Below, piece after piece: positions 1-9,380 of a stretch of DNA of 64,000 nt. Position 1 is the first letter of the stretch. Each line of letters starts with the position of its first letter. The notes under the pieces are model-generated. The model was not told where the DNA came from, did not search any database, and was given only the letters and a program-made list of their open reading frames with translations. The position numbers and the translations under genes were made by a program. The DNA is from an uncultured Roseibium sp. (lineage in GTDB: Bacteria > Pseudomonadota > Alphaproteobacteria > Rhizobiales > Stappiaceae), in NCBI RefSeq assembly GCF_947494555.1, contig NZ_CANLVF010000003.1, positions 372,001 to 436,000 on the forward strand. Direction: 5' to 3'.

Positions 1-11
1 AGATAGATCGA

Positions 12-479
12 TCAAGCTGCGTTTGAAGACGCCAGAGGCTGAATCAGAAAATCGTAGATTTCTTCTGCGTCGGCAGAACCACGAAGGCCCTGTGTCACGG
101 TTGCATCCCGAAGCTGGCGTGCGATCCGGGCCAGTGCCTTCAAATGGTCCGCGCCAGCCCCTTCAGGCGCTAGCAAAAGGAACACAAGGTCGACGGGCTG
201 ATCGTCCAGAGCATCAAAATCAACCGGCTTTTCCAACTTGGCAAAAAGGCCAACCAGACGGTCCAATCGCGTCAGTTTGCCGTGCGGGATCGCAATCCCA
301 TGGCCGACACCGGTGGAGCCCAATCGCTCGCGCTGAAGCAGTGTGTCGAAAATTTCGCGTTCCGAAAGACCGGTCAGGCCCGCAGCGTGCGCGGACAGTT
401 CCTGAATTGCCTGTTTCTTGCTTTTGGCCTTCAAGCCGGCAATCACCGCGTCTTTACCCAGAAGATCGCTAAGATCCAT
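12..479 (-). CDS. ptsN: PTS IIA-like nitrogen regulatory protein (EIIA-Ntr)
   Basis: Phosphoacceptor of the PTS-Ntr regulatory phosphorelay, which in alphaproteobacteria links nitrogen and potassium status to other functions; it does not transport sugar. The 155 residues match the family length and the single EIIA fold. The phosphorylatable histidine is His66 in the motif GIAIPHGKL. It is the last gene of the minus-strand rpoN-hpf-ptsN series, the usual order in Rhizobiales. ATG start; the stop lies 12 bases from the window edge, so the gene is complete. Confidence 0.95.
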   Translation of the reverse strand: MDLSDLLGKDAVIAGLKAKSKKQAIQELSAHAAGLTGLSEREIFDTLLQRERLGSTGVGHGIAIPHGKLTRLDRLVGLFAKLEKPVDFDALDDQPVDLVFLLLAPEGAGADHLKALARIARQLRDATVTQGLRGSADAEEIYDFLIQPLASSNAA

Positions 480-499
480 TAGTAAGCCTACAAGTTTCG

Positions 500-529
500 G
501 AAGCCGGCCCCGGCATGGAAGCCGGCTTC
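500..529 (-). terminator. Hairpin between hpf and ptsN
   Basis: Perfect 9-bp arms (GAAGCCGGC, 500-508, and its complement, 521-529) around a 12-base loop in the 61-base gap between hpf and ptsN. No T-run follows on either strand, so it may be a processing or stability element rather than an intrinsic terminator. Confidence 0.4.
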
Positions 530-540
530 TTCCGCATCAT

Positions 541-1128
541 CTATTCAGCAGCTTCACCAGCAACCAACGCTGGGTCTATCCACCCTATATTGCCATCCGG
601 CCTGCGGTAGACAACATTAACACCGCCATTTGCCGCATTTTTGAACATAACAACCGGCGCTTCGGTTAGATCCAGCTCCATTACAGCCATGCCGACTGTC
701 ATGGTTTTCACCTTGGCCGAGGTCTCCGCAATGACGAGCGGATTGAAATCCACGGGGACTTCCTCGTCATCCTCCGGCGAGGCCAGCACGTAAGAAGCCG
801 CTTCAAACGCCTCGCGGCCATTACCGTTGTGGCTATGATGGTCCTTCAGCTTGCGCTTATACCGCCGCAACCGTTTTTCGATCTTGTCCGCTGCAGAATC
901 AAAACTGTTGCGCGGATCCTGATCCTGAGCCGACACCTGTAACACGATTCCCGTGTCGAGGTGCAGGCTGCATTCAGACTTAAAGCCTGTGCCCTCCCTG
1001 CTGAGCGTAACGTGGCCAGTGAATCCGCCCGTGAAGTATTTCGACAGGGCATCTTCGATCCGGTCTGTGATGTGCTCGCGCAGTGCATCGCCCACATCCA
1101 CATTTTTACCCGAAATCCGCAAAGCCAT
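541..1128 (-). CDS. hpf: Ribosome hibernation promoting factor, long form
   Basis: Binds the 30S subunit and promotes inactive 100S dimers in stationary phase. The product is 195 residues from the ATG at 1128, with an N-terminal S30AE/sigma-54 modulation domain (about 1-105, beginning MALRISGKNVDVGDAL) and the C-terminal dimerisation domain of the long form (about 135-195, with YRRPDGNIGWIDP). The frame is open upstream to 1206, but AGAGG lies about 5 bases before the ATG at 1128 and the family N-terminus begins there. It lies downstream of rpoN but has its own strong promoter at 1262-1290. Confidence 0.94.
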   Translation of the reverse strand: MALRISGKNVDVGDALREHITDRIEDALSKYFTGGFTGHVTLSREGTGFKSECSLHLDTGIVLQVSAQDQDPRNSFDSAADKIEKRLRRYKRKLKDHHSHNGNGREAFEAASYVLASPEDDEEVPVDFNPLVIAETSAKVKTMTVGMAVMELDLTEAPVVMFKNAANGGVNVVYRRPDGNIGWIDPALVAGEAAE

Positions 1129-1261
1129 GGGGACCTCTTCTTTTTCTATTGGCCGATAAATCATCAGCTTGCGCCGATGTCGAGACGCGAAACGTCTCAA
1201 GTCCACAGAATGGACCAGTCAGCGCTCAAGCGCCATCCCCTCATTACGTCATGAGGGCGGT

Positions 1262-1290
1262 GCTATAATTGCGCTAACGCAAAGTGTCAA
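1262..1290 (-). promoter_or_regulatory. Sigma-70-type promoter of hpf
   Basis: On the minus strand TTGACA (1290-1285) is followed after exactly 17 bases by TATAGC (1267-1262). This is a near-consensus housekeeping promoter placed about 130 bases before the hpf start, in the 237-base rpoN-hpf gap. It would let hpf-ptsN be transcribed independently of rpoN. Confidence 0.75.
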
Positions 1291-1443
1291 TTCTAAATAA
1301 ATAGGTCGCCGCACCCTCGGTGAAAATGGTGTGTTCCCGACAATTTGTTCGGGAAAACAATCCGGAAATCCGCTGGAAATTGCCGTCGTTTTATCCGGCG
1401 ACCGGACCTGACGGCATTCGGGCTGACAGTAGAAACCTGCGGG

Positions 1444-2994
1444 CTAGATTTTGGTGTTCTTTTCACGTCTGCGCTGTACCGACGACCCGATTTTCATGGC
1501 CTCTCGGTATTTTGCCACAGTCCTGCGCGCAATATCGATGCCGTCGTCCTTGAGAATTTTGACGATCGTGTCATCGGACAGGATAGCCTTTGGATCTTCG
1601 GCGTCGATCATCTGCTTAATGCGATGCCTTACAGCTTCTGCCGAATGCGAATCCCCGTCGGCGGTTCCGGAGATGGCCGAAGAGAAAAAATACTTGAGTT
1701 CGAAGATCCCGCGCGGTGTCGACATGAACTTGTTGGATGTCACGCGGCTGACGGTTGATTCATGCATGCTGATCGCTTCGGCAATCGTCTTCAAATTGAG
1801 TGGCCTGAGATGCGCAATGCCGTATGTCAGGAAACCGTCCTGCTGGCGCACAATTTCAGTGGATACCTTGAGGATGGTCTTGGCGCGCTGGTCAAGGCTC
1901 TTTGCAAGCCAGTTCGCGGTCTGAAGGGAGTCGGTTAGATATTCCTTCTCGGTTTCGTTGCGCGCCGTCTTGATGACTTTGGCAAAGTAGGTCTGGTTCA
2001 CCAGTACCTTCGGCAGCGTGTCGGAATTCAGCTCTATCGCCCATGTCCCGTCATTTGCAGGGCGCACGAACACGTCAGGAACTACGGGCTGGACGAGCGA
2101 CGACCCGAAAACGCTGCCCGGCTTGGGATCCAGCGCCCGGATCTCGGCGATCATCTCCACAAGATCCTCATCGTCGACGCCGCAAATTTTCTTCAGCGCG
2201 GCAAGTTCGCGCTTAGCGAGCAGCTCGATATTGTCGATCAGCGCTTCCATCGCCGGGTCGAACCGGTTCTTGTCGACCAGCTGAAGTTTCAGGCACTCCG
2301 CCAGATTTCGTGCAAAAACACCTGCTGGTTCAAAGGATTGAAGGACCGTGAGTACCGTCTCGACGCGTTCGGCTTCGACGCCAAGCTGTTCCGCCGTGTC
2401 TTCAAGATCCTGGTAGAGATAACCGTTTTCATCAAGTGAGTTGATCAGATGACCGGCAATCAACCGGTCAGCCTCGTCGCTTAACGCCAGATGCATCTGC
2501 TCTTCGAGCGATGTTCCAAGGGAGGTTTCTTCTGCTACGAAAGCTTCAAGATTATAGTCCTCAGACGCCGCGCCGCTCGAAGCGTTCTTGTAGCTGTCAC
2601 CCGATTTCAAAAGCGCCGGGTCCGGTGATGCCGGGACGCCGGGTTCGTCCGGGAACACGTTGCCAAGATCCGTATCCATACGCGATGCAATGGCTTCCGA
2701 TCCCGTTTCAAGATCGTTTTGCATCCAATCGCCGGAATTTGGTTCGTCGCCAGACCCGGCTCCCGCATCGTGCGGCTCTGTCGATTGTTCGGTTGCGCCG
2801 GACGCCTCGCCGCTGTTTGGCTCTGCCGGCTCGCCGTCGCTCTTTTCGAGCAGCGGATTGCGCTCCAGCTCTGCCTCGACATACGAAACCAGGTCAAGGT
2901 TGGACATCTGCAGGAGCTTGATTGCCTGCATCAGTTGCGGCGTCATCACCAGTGACTGGCTTTGCCGCATTTCCAACTTGGTTGAAATGGCCAT
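1444..2994 (-). CDS. rpoN: RNA polymerase sigma-54 factor
   Basis: Alternative sigma factor directing RNA polymerase to -24/-12 promoters with AAA+ activators. The 516 residues contain the glutamine-rich region I at the N-terminus (MRQSQSLVMTPQLMQAIKLL), an acidic region II (about 50-150), the core-binding domain, and near the C-terminus the RpoN box ARRTVAKYREAM with its helix-turn-helix. It is 89 bases downstream of lptB on the same strand, as is common in proteobacteria. ATG start with weak GGGAA ribosome binding site. Confidence 0.97.
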   Translation of the reverse strand: MAISTKLEMRQSQSLVMTPQLMQAIKLLQMSNLDLVSYVEAELERNPLLEKSDGEPAEPNSGEASGATEQSTEPHDAGAGSGDEPNSGDWMQNDLETGSEAIASRMDTDLGNVFPDEPGVPASPDPALLKSGDSYKNASSGAASEDYNLEAFVAEETSLGTSLEEQMHLALSDEADRLIAGHLINSLDENGYLYQDLEDTAEQLGVEAERVETVLTVLQSFEPAGVFARNLAECLKLQLVDKNRFDPAMEALIDNIELLAKRELAALKKICGVDDEDLVEMIAEIRALDPKPGSVFGSSLVQPVVPDVFVRPANDGTWAIELNSDTLPKVLVNQTYFAKVIKTARNETEKEYLTDSLQTANWLAKSLDQRAKTILKVSTEIVRQQDGFLTYGIAHLRPLNLKTIAEAISMHESTVSRVTSNKFMSTPRGIFELKYFFSSAISGTADGDSHSAEAVRHRIKQMIDAEDPKAILSDDTIVKILKDDGIDIARRTVAKYREAMKIGSSVQRRREKNTKI

Positions 2995-3083
2995 CGAGTT
3001 CCCGGGCGCCTATCAGCTACGTGTGGTCTGCTTTTTGCTTATATCTTGCAGAACCGAACTATACCCTAGCTCGACACTCGTCA

Positions 3084-3881
3084 TCAAAGCGTAAATTGCT
3101 CGCCAAGATAAAGCCTGCGCACATCCGGGTTCGTGACAATCTCCTGTGGCAGGCCTTCGGTCAGAACTTCCCCTGCCGCAATGATATAGGCCCTGTCGAT
3201 CAGTCCAAGGGTCTCGCGCACATTGTGGTCCGTGATCAGGACGCCAATGCCACGCTGCGTCAGGTGTCGGACCAATTGCTGGATATCGCCAACTGCAATC
3301 GGGTCGATCCCGGCAAATGGCTCGTCAAGCAGCATGAAGGATGGGCGGCTGGCGAGCGCTCGCGCAATTTCGACACGCCGTCTTTCGCCGCCGGACAAGG
3401 CGATACTCGGCGACTTGCGCAAGTGGGTCAGCCCAAACTCCGCCAGAAGCGAATCGAGTTCCTCACGGCGTTTTTGACGGCTGGGCTCAATCACTTCAAG
3501 GACCGCTCGAATGTTCTCTTCGACGGTCAGGCCACGGAAAATCGACGCTTCCTGCGGCAGGTATCCAATACCGAGACGCGCCCGGCGGTACATGGGCATC
3601 CGCGTGATGTTGAAGCCTTCCAACAAGATCTGTCCCTGATCCGGCCGGATGAGGCCAGTGATCATGTAGAAAGTCGTGGTCTTGCCGGCACCGTTCGGCC
3701 CAAGCAACCCGACCGCCTCGCCCGGCTTAACCGACAGGCTGACATACTTGACCACCTGACGGCGGCCATAGGTTTTTCCAATCCCTTCGACCACCAGCGC
3801 CTGTGACAGATCGTCTTCAGACAAATCAGGTTCCGGCATTTGTCCGTGCAGTCCGTTGAAATCCGAAGACGTTCTTTTCAC
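3084..3881 (-). CDS. lptB: LPS export ABC transporter ATP-binding protein
   Basis: Cytoplasmic ATPase of the LptB2FGC complex that extracts lipopolysaccharide from the inner membrane and drives it over the Lpt bridge. 265 residues with Walker [11 protein letters not shown], signature [15 protein letters not shown], Walker [14 protein letters not shown] and H-loop ITDHNVRET. The first possible start is GTG at 3881; an ATG at 3839 would remove 14 non-conserved residues, and I cannot decide between them. It follows lptA after a 79-base gap. Confidence 0.96.
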   Translation of the reverse strand: MKRTSSDFNGLHGQMPEPDLSEDDLSQALVVEGIGKTYGRRQVVKYVSLSVKPGEAVGLLGPNGAGKTTTFYMITGLIRPDQGQILLEGFNITRMPMYRRARLGIGYLPQEASIFRGLTVEENIRAVLEVIEPSRQKRREELDSLLAEFGLTHLRKSPSIALSGGERRRVEIARALASRPSFMLLDEPFAGIDPIAVGDIQQLVRHLTQRGIGVLITDHNVRETLGLIDRAYIIAAGEVLTEGLPQEIVTNPDVRRLYLGEQFTL

Positions 3882-3960
3882 CTATCAAAAATCCAATCAA
3901 TCTTAACCTGCGCATCAACTTAACGGTCCGCCGATAAAATGCCGGCGCTCCTTAACGGGT

Positions 3961-4530
3961 TCAGTTCTCTTCGACGCTGTTCGGCAAGATGCGCACCTTG
4001 ACCCGTCCGCCGCCACCTTCGGAGTCGGACAGTTTCCCCTTTGCAGCCGTCAGGTTTGCCTGACCGGTTTTGAGGTTCACAGTCAGCTTGTTGCCGACAA
4101 CCACGTTCGGGCCCTGGCTCAACACGACCTCACGGCCCGTCATAACCATGATTTCCTTTGTCATGTCGAAGCTTGCGGCATCGCCCTTTGCGGTTTGGTC
4201 TTTCGACGTCACAAAGACACCGCCTTCAGCCTCAAGGCGGGAAATACGCTGCTGGACCGCACCCTCGTCGGCCGAAGCACCGGAACCGGCATAGAAAACC
4301 TTGAGACGTTCGGTTTTGAGGCTGGTCTCGCCCTGGATGACGACAACGTCACCGACGAATGTCGCCGTGTTGTTGTTGTCTTCCACTCTCAGCTCGCTCG
4401 CTTCGATCTCGATCGGCTCACCATCATTCGATCCGAACCCGGCAAAAGAGTCGGTAAATGTCTGCGCTTGCGCGGCGGCGGCAAAAACAGCTGCTGCGGC
4501 GGCAATTGTAAAGCGCTTCAAAAAAGTCAT
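3961..4530 (-). CDS. lptA: LPS transport periplasmic protein LptA
   Basis: Periplasmic bridge protein that carries LPS from LptC to the outer-membrane LptDE complex. 189 residues: a signal peptide (about 1-22, ending AAAQAQ) followed by an OstA/LptA beta-jellyroll with the typical opening EPIEIEASELRVED. The ATG lies 3 bases beyond the lptC stop, so the two are co-transcribed and probably translationally coupled. Confidence 0.93.
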   Translation of the reverse strand: MTFLKRFTIAAAAAVFAAAAQAQTFTDSFAGFGSNDGEPIEIEASELRVEDNNNTATFVGDVVVIQGETSLKTERLKVFYAGSGASADEGAVQQRISRLEAEGGVFVTSKDQTAKGDAASFDMTKEIMVMTGREVVLSQGPNVVVGNKLTVNLKTGQANLTAAKGKLSDSEGGGGRVKVRILPNSVEEN

Positions 4531-4533
4531 CTG

Positions 4534-5196
4534 CTACTGTCCTTCCGATGCCGGATTAATGGTCATCCTGACGCCATCTGAAAACCGGACGAGACCCTTC
4601 GCCTTATCATATGAAAGATTGCCGGATTGAATATGGCCCTGATCGGAGCGGATGGAAACAGGCTCCGAGGTGCTCATCGCGCCATCCTTCAAATCAACTT
4701 CGACTTCCGACATGTCAACCGTATAGCCCTCGCTCCACTCGATCTGAATCCCTTCATACAGGCGCAAGGTTTCCGCCGCGTTATTGTAAATTCCCTTCAA
4801 TGCGACGATCTCCGCGCTCTCGTCTTCACTCAGGACGATGTCGGCGCGTATTGTCTCCAGATCGATAATCCGCGGGTCGCTCAGTCTTTGGATCGCCCGG
4901 CGGGCGGTCACCTTGTATGACCTTTCCCCATCGTGACCGGAGAGCTCGGGGTGGTCCATGACCAGTCCGTCACTGGTCAGCATCATGTTTGCCGCGCCAA
5001 ACCCACTCAACAGATTGAACAGAACGACCATTCCGATCATCACGGCCAGTATCAACAGACCAATGCCCGGGAACAACCAGCGCAAAACGCGCACCAGCAC
5101 GCTGTGGCGGCGGGCTGCCCGCTGCGCACGGTTGAACTGATGTCTGGGGGCTACCTCCCCAATTTGATCACTGATGACGCTCAACACTGTCTCCAA
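4534..5196 (-). CDS. lptC: LPS export system protein LptC
   Basis: Inner-membrane anchored component that accepts LPS from LptBFG and passes it to LptA. 220 residues: basic cytoplasmic N-terminus, one membrane helix at about 41-65 (GIGLLILAVMIGMVVLF), then a periplasmic beta domain. The first start is TTG at 5196; other GTG and TTG codons within the next 5 codons are equally possible because a GGAG precedes them closely. First gene of the lptCAB-rpoN string, 41 bases downstream of rnd. Confidence 0.9.
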   Translation of the reverse strand: METVLSVISDQIGEVAPRHQFNRAQRAARRHSVLVRVLRWLFPGIGLLILAVMIGMVVLFNLLSGFGAANMMLTSDGLVMDHPELSGHDGERSYKVTARRAIQRLSDPRIIDLETIRADIVLSEDESAEIVALKGIYNNAAETLRLYEGIQIEWSEGYTVDMSEVEVDLKDGAMSTSEPVSIRSDQGHIQSGNLSYDKAKGLVRFSDGVRMTINPASEGQ

Positions 5197-5237
5197 TCAC
5201 GACACCCTGGCTGCGGTACCGTTACCCGTCCGCCCGA

Positions 5238-5858
5238 TCAGGAATGCGCGAATATGTCGTTCTCTTCCCAGCCCTTCAGGTCGAGTTCTGCACGGGTCGG
5301 CAAAAACGCGAAACAGGCTTTTGCGATATGCGACCTTTCTTCCCGAGCGAGCATGAACTCCAGTTTCTCTTTCAAGGCATGCAGATGCAGGACATCTGAT
5401 GCCGCATAGGCCAATTGGGCATCAGACAGTTTTTCCGCCGCCCAATCAGAACTTTGCTGCTGCTTCGACAACTCAACGCCCAGGAGTTCACGTGTGATGT
5501 CCTTCAAACCGTGCCGGTCCGTATAGGTCCGCACGAGCTTGGAAGCGATCTTGGTGCACCAGACAGGCTCGACTTCGATGCCTAGATAGTGCCGCAACAC
5601 GGCAACATCAAACCGCGCGAAATGAAAAATCTTCGGTTTGGACGCATCGGTGAACAGGCGTGCAAGGTTTGGCGCCTCGGTTTGACCGCGCGCAATCTGG
5701 ACGACATCCGCAGTTCCGTCACCCGGCGACAACTGCACGACGCAAAGGCGGTCCCGGTGCGGATTGAGGCCAAGGGTCTCTGAATCTACCGCGACGGCGC
5801 TTGCGGTTTCGTATGTTTTCAGATCAGGAAGGTCACCCTTGTGGTACCGGATGGTCAT
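5238..5858 (-). CDS. rnd: Ribonuclease D family 3'-5' exonuclease (short form)
   Basis: 3'-5' exoribonuclease of the DEDDy type, likely in tRNA/stable RNA 3' maturation. From the ATG at 5858 (preceded by AGGAG) it has 206 residues: Exo I VAVDSETLGLNP, Exo II FHFARFDVAVL, Exo III YAASDVLHLHAL. It is the single-domain form common in alphaproteobacteria; the HRDC domains of E. coli RNase D (about 375 residues) are absent. The frame is open to 6038, but that extension has no family similarity and lacks a ribosome binding site. Confidence 0.9.
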   Translation of the reverse strand: MTIRYHKGDLPDLKTYETASAVAVDSETLGLNPHRDRLCVVQLSPGDGTADVVQIARGQTEAPNLARLFTDASKPKIFHFARFDVAVLRHYLGIEVEPVWCTKIASKLVRTYTDRHGLKDITRELLGVELSKQQQSSDWAAEKLSDAQLAYAASDVLHLHALKEKLEFMLAREERSHIAKACFAFLPTRAELDLKGWEENDIFAHS

Positions 5859-5998
5859 GCTGCGTCGTCTCCTGTTGCATGGCTGGCTTTGCTTTATAAC
5901 GCCCCATGATTGACCGTCAGGTAAAACATGCTGGCGGTTGTGGCAAGCAGATTGCTGCAGCGAAACATTGAACAGGGTGCGTGAAAATGCGCGAGAAC

Positions 5999-6463
5999 TT
6001 ATTTCTTGACGCGGAAGACCTCGTGACAGGATTTGCACGTTCCCGCCATTTCAGCAAAATCGGACATAATCGAATTCCGGTCCGCATCTGTCCTGGCGCC
6101 GTCGCCAAGCTTGAGAGCGGACGCCTTCAAACGTTCCGCCAATTGCGAAAAGTCCTTCCAGTCCGTCCAGATCGCCGGGCTCGCCTCCGTTGGAGATTGC
6201 AGGCTGCCTTTCGGAAACAATCGTGTCATCGCCTCCCCTGCATGATCGGCAATAACTTCGCCAGCATTCGCGATAGCTTCGCCATCGTACGGAATTTCTT
6301 CTTTCAGCATTCGGCCGACCGTTTTCACGTTCCGGCTGATTTCCGTCATGGCATCCATGCGCTCCTTCACGACACCCATGGCGCCGCTGTGGGCCCAGGC
6401 CGTTACCAGGCTCAAGAAGCAAACCGAAACCGAGAGCAGCGCGCCAATCAGTTTTCTGTTCAT
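5999..6463 (-). CDS. Cytochrome c' / c556-type monoheme protein in copper operon
   Basis: Periplasmic four-helix-bundle c-type cytochrome. 154 residues with a signal peptide (about 1-24, ending TAWAHS) and the heme site CKSCH nine residues from the C-terminus, the placement typical of cytochrome c' and c556. The cueR stop (TGA) and this start share one base (TGATG at 6465-6461), implying translational coupling. A TTG codon one triplet upstream is an alternative start. Its presence behind copA-cueR suggests a role in copper stress or periplasmic redox chemistry; that role is inference. Confidence 0.88.
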   Translation of the reverse strand: MNRKLIGALLSVSVCFLSLVTAWAHSGAMGVVKERMDAMTEISRNVKTVGRMLKEEIPYDGEAIANAGEVIADHAGEAMTRLFPKGSLQSPTEASPAIWTDWKDFSQLAERLKASALKLGDGARTDADRNSIMSDFAEMAGTCKSCHEVFRVKK

Positions 6464-6888
6464 CAACTCTTCCCGTCCTTCCCTGAAGTGTCCCGTGGAC
6501 CGGTTTCGCCCGCCAGGTCATCAATGATCGGGCATTCCGGACGGTTATCACCGTGGCAGGCGTCCGACAGTGTTGCCAACACCCGTTTGAGCGATCTCAA
6601 TTCCTCGATTTTCCGCTCAACTTCCCGGATCTTTGCACGGGTCAGAGCCTTGACATCCGCACTCGCCCGGTTCCGGTCCTCGTAAAGCGAAAGCAGGTCA
6701 CGGCACTCGTCAATCGAAAAGCCCAGATTTCTTGCCCGTTGCAGAAAGGTCAATCTCTGGACATCCGTTTCTGAAAAATCCCGATAGCCATTGCCGCTGC
6801 GCGTCGGTTCGACAAGACCGATTTCCTCGTAGTAACGGATCGTCTTGGCGGGCAAACGGCTCAATTCGGAAGCGGTGCCGATGTTCAT
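6463..6888 (-). CDS. cueR: Cu(I)-responsive MerR-family regulator (CueR/HmrR)
   Basis: Copper-sensing activator that untwists a 19-bp-spacer promoter. 141 residues: winged HTH (MNIGTASELSRLPAKTIRYY), dimerisation helix (about 80-110), and metal-binding loop with two cysteines eight residues apart in ACHGDNRPECPII, the spacing of Cu(I)/Ag(I)/Au(I) sensors such as CueR and HmrR. It begins 10 bases after copA and overlaps the next cytochrome gene by one base. The matching operator-promoter is at 9291-9321, so the regulator sits inside the operon it controls. Confidence 0.93.
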   Translation of the reverse strand: MNIGTASELSRLPAKTIRYYEEIGLVEPTRSGNGYRDFSETDVQRLTFLQRARNLGFSIDECRDLLSLYEDRNRASADVKALTRAKIREVERKIEELRSLKRVLATLSDACHGDNRPECPIIDDLAGETGPRDTSGKDGKS

Positions 6889-6898
6889 GTTACGGGTC

Positions 6899-9256
6899 TC
6901 ACAGTTTCAAACTGCGCAATCGCAGCGCATTGCCAATAACGGAAACAGATGAAAGGCTCATCGCTGCCGCCGCAAGCATGGGAGACAACAATACCCCGAA
7001 GACGGGATAAAGCACGCCGGCGGCAATCGGAACACCGACAGAGTTGTAGGCGAATGCAAAAAAGAGATTTTGCCTAATGTTCCGCACGGTCTCGCGGGCC
7101 AGGGTGCGGGCACGCAAAATTCCCTCAAGGTCGCCCTTCAGAAGTGTCAGCCCTGCACTTTCGACGGCGACATCGGCACCGGTGCCCATCGCCAGTCCAA
7201 CATCTGCGGCAGCAAGCGCGGGTGCATCATTGACCCCGTCACCAGCCATCGCCACTACGTGACCTTTGGATTTCAGATCCTCGACCAGCTGTTGCTTGCC
7301 TTCCGGCAATACGCCCGCCCTCACATCATCAATCGCGAGCGTAGCTGCGACGGCGTCTGCGGTCGGCTTTGCATCGCCTGTCGCCATGACGATCTTCACA
7401 CCGTCGAGGTGTAAGGCGTCTATCGCCGCCTTGGCATTTTTCTTCACCGGGTCCGCGACCGCTATGACGCCCTGCAGAAAGACCTGCCCGCCAAACTCCT
7501 GGACAAGAAACATCGCGGTCTTGCCGAGCGCCGACAGCTCCTCGGCGCGCTCAGACATGCCGCTGATATCAGCTCCAGATTCCGCCGCAAATTGACTGTT
7601 GCCAAGGAACACACGGCTGCCACCGATCCGTGCGGTTACCCCCTTGCCGGTCATCGACTGGAAATCCTCGACCTCCGGCAGACTGATCTGCCGCGCGTTT
7701 GCGCTGCTGAGAATAGCCTCGGCAAGCGGATGTTCCGATCCCTTTTCGAGCGCACCCGCGAGCTCCAGCACCTGTTCTTCAGTCATGCCGGAAGCCGGCA
7801 GAATGTCGCTGACAACCGGCCGTCCCTCCGTCAGCGTGCCGGTCTTGTCGACGACGATCGTATCAACAGCGGCAAGGCGCTCCAGACTTTCCGCCGACTT
7901 GACGAGAACGCCGGCCTGCGCTCCCCTGCCGGTCGCGGTCATAATCGACATCGGGGTGGCCAGTCCAAGCGCACAGGGACATGCAATGATCAGGACGGAT
8001 ACAGCCGCAATCACGGCATGTACCAGGGAGGGGCTGGGGCCAAAAATGAGCCAGACACAAAATGCCAATACCGCGATGGCAACGACTGTGGGCACGAAGT
8101 AACCTGCAACGCGATCCGCAAGGCCCTGAATTGGCGCGCGCGAGCGCTGCGCCGACGCGACCATATCGACGATTTTGGCAAGCATCGTATCAGTACCGAC
8201 ATGCTGCGCCGCCATGACGAATGTGCCGGATTTGTTGATCGTTCCACCGGTCACGTGGTCTCCCACGCCCTTTTCCACCGGAAGCGGTTCACCGGTCACA
8301 AGGCTCTCATCGATCGAAGACGCTCCATCCAGCACAACGCCATCCACCGGAACCGAGTCGCCCGGACGAACACGCAACCTGTCTCCTGCAAGGATATTTT
8401 CGAGCGGGGCGTCATATTCCTCGTTGTCGCCGATAATGCGCCGGGCCGTCTTGGGGGCAAGATCAAGCAAGGCGCGAATGGCATCACCCGTTCTTTCACG
8501 CGCGTTCAACTCGAGCACCTGACCGACGAAGACCAGCGCGACAATCACGACGGCAGCTTCAAAGTAAACCGGGAGGTGGCCGCTTGCCCCTTTAAGCGTT
8601 TCAGGAAAGAGAAACGGCATGAATGCCGCGGTCATGGAATAAAGATATGCAGCACCCACCCCGATCATGATCAGGGTCCACATGTTGAAGTGGCGGGTAA
8701 CGAGTGAGGTCCAGCCCCGCTGGAAAAACGGTAGGGCAGCCCAAAGAACCACAGGCGTTGCCAGAATCGCTTCCAGATAGATCGCAACGCCTTCACCGAT
8801 CCAGTCGCGTATCGGCACACCAACCATCGGTCCCATCGTCAGAATGAGCAGGGGAATGGCGGCAAAGACGCTTACCCATAAGCGCCGGGTAAAGTCGATG
8901 AGTTCATGATTGGGTTCGTCGGACACCCCGCTCATCGGCTCCAGGGCCATGCCGCAGATAGGACAGGTGCCTGGACCTTCCTGCACGATTTCCGGGTCCA
9001 TCGGGCAGGTGAACAGCGTCGCGGATCCCGATTGTTCCGCTTCCAGCCGTTTCTTTTTTTCGTTGTTGCCGGAGAGGTAAAAGTGTGGGTCGGTCTCGAA
9101 CTTGTCGTGGCATTTGGGATTGCAGAAATGATAGTCGTGGCCCTTGTAACGCAGGGTCGGCTTGCCTTTCCCAAGCGTCACCGACATCCCGCATACGGGG
9201 TCTTTCGCGTGGCCTGCGTGGTTCGCTTCATCCGGGGCGACGGCGGTTTCCTGCAT
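6899..9256 (-). CDS. copA: Cu(+)-exporting P1B-type ATPase with YHS and heavy-metal-binding N-domains
   Basis: Inner-membrane pump exporting Cu(I) to the periplasm. 785 residues: YHS domain (about 18-62; [17 protein letters not shown]), then a short heavy-metal-binding domain (about 82-110; [17 protein letters not shown]), eight predicted membrane helices, A-domain TGEP, metal site CPC in [13 protein letters not shown], phosphorylation motif DKTGT and hinge [10 protein letters not shown]. The classical GMxCxxC ferredoxin-like domains are absent and are replaced by YHS plus HMBD, as in the SilP/CopA subgroup. First gene of the CueR-controlled operon. Confidence 0.95.
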   Translation of the reverse strand: MQETAVAPDEANHAGHAKDPVCGMSVTLGKGKPTLRYKGHDYHFCNPKCHDKFETDPHFYLSGNNEKKKRLEAEQSGSATLFTCPMDPEIVQEGPGTCPICGMALEPMSGVSDEPNHELIDFTRRLWVSVFAAIPLLILTMGPMVGVPIRDWIGEGVAIYLEAILATPVVLWAALPFFQRGWTSLVTRHFNMWTLIMIGVGAAYLYSMTAAFMPFLFPETLKGASGHLPVYFEAAVVIVALVFVGQVLELNARERTGDAIRALLDLAPKTARRIIGDNEEYDAPLENILAGDRLRVRPGDSVPVDGVVLDGASSIDESLVTGEPLPVEKGVGDHVTGGTINKSGTFVMAAQHVGTDTMLAKIVDMVASAQRSRAPIQGLADRVAGYFVPTVVAIAVLAFCVWLIFGPSPSLVHAVIAAVSVLIIACPCALGLATPMSIMTATGRGAQAGVLVKSAESLERLAAVDTIVVDKTGTLTEGRPVVSDILPASGMTEEQVLELAGALEKGSEHPLAEAILSSANARQISLPEVEDFQSMTGKGVTARIGGSRVFLGNSQFAAESGADISGMSERAEELSALGKTAMFLVQEFGGQVFLQGVIAVADPVKKNAKAAIDALHLDGVKIVMATGDAKPTADAVAATLAIDDVRAGVLPEGKQQLVEDLKSKGHVVAMAGDGVNDAPALAAADVGLAMGTGADVAVESAGLTLLKGDLEGILRARTLARETVRNIRQNLFFAFAYNSVGVPIAAGVLYPVFGVLLSPMLAAAAMSLSSVSVIGNALRLRSLKL

Positions 9257-9290
9257 GACTTTGCTATTCTTTCGCTGTTTGCTCTCCTGT

Positions 9291-9321
9291 CAGTTAGGGC
9301 TTCCAGTCACTGGAAGGTCAA
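9291..9321 (-). promoter_or_regulatory. CueR operator-promoter of the copA operon
   Basis: On the minus strand the -35 TTGACC (9321-9316) and -10 TAACTG (9296-9291) are separated by 19 bases, the overlong spacer typical of MerR-family targets. Inside the spacer is a perfect 15-base palindrome, TTCCAGTCACTGGAA (9301-9315). It lies 35 bases before the copA start and agrees with the CueR/HmrR identity of the regulator in the same operon. Confidence 0.9.
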
Positions 9322-9380
9322 TCGGAAAAACCGCGCATGTGCCTTGCGCGGACCGTTTTCCGAAACCGCGAGCAGAATCG

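Noticed and set aside
1334..1355. Hairpin TTCCCGA-N8-TCGGGAA after rpoN as terminator
   Set aside because: Stem is only 7 bases and no T-run follows on the minus strand; too weak to call.
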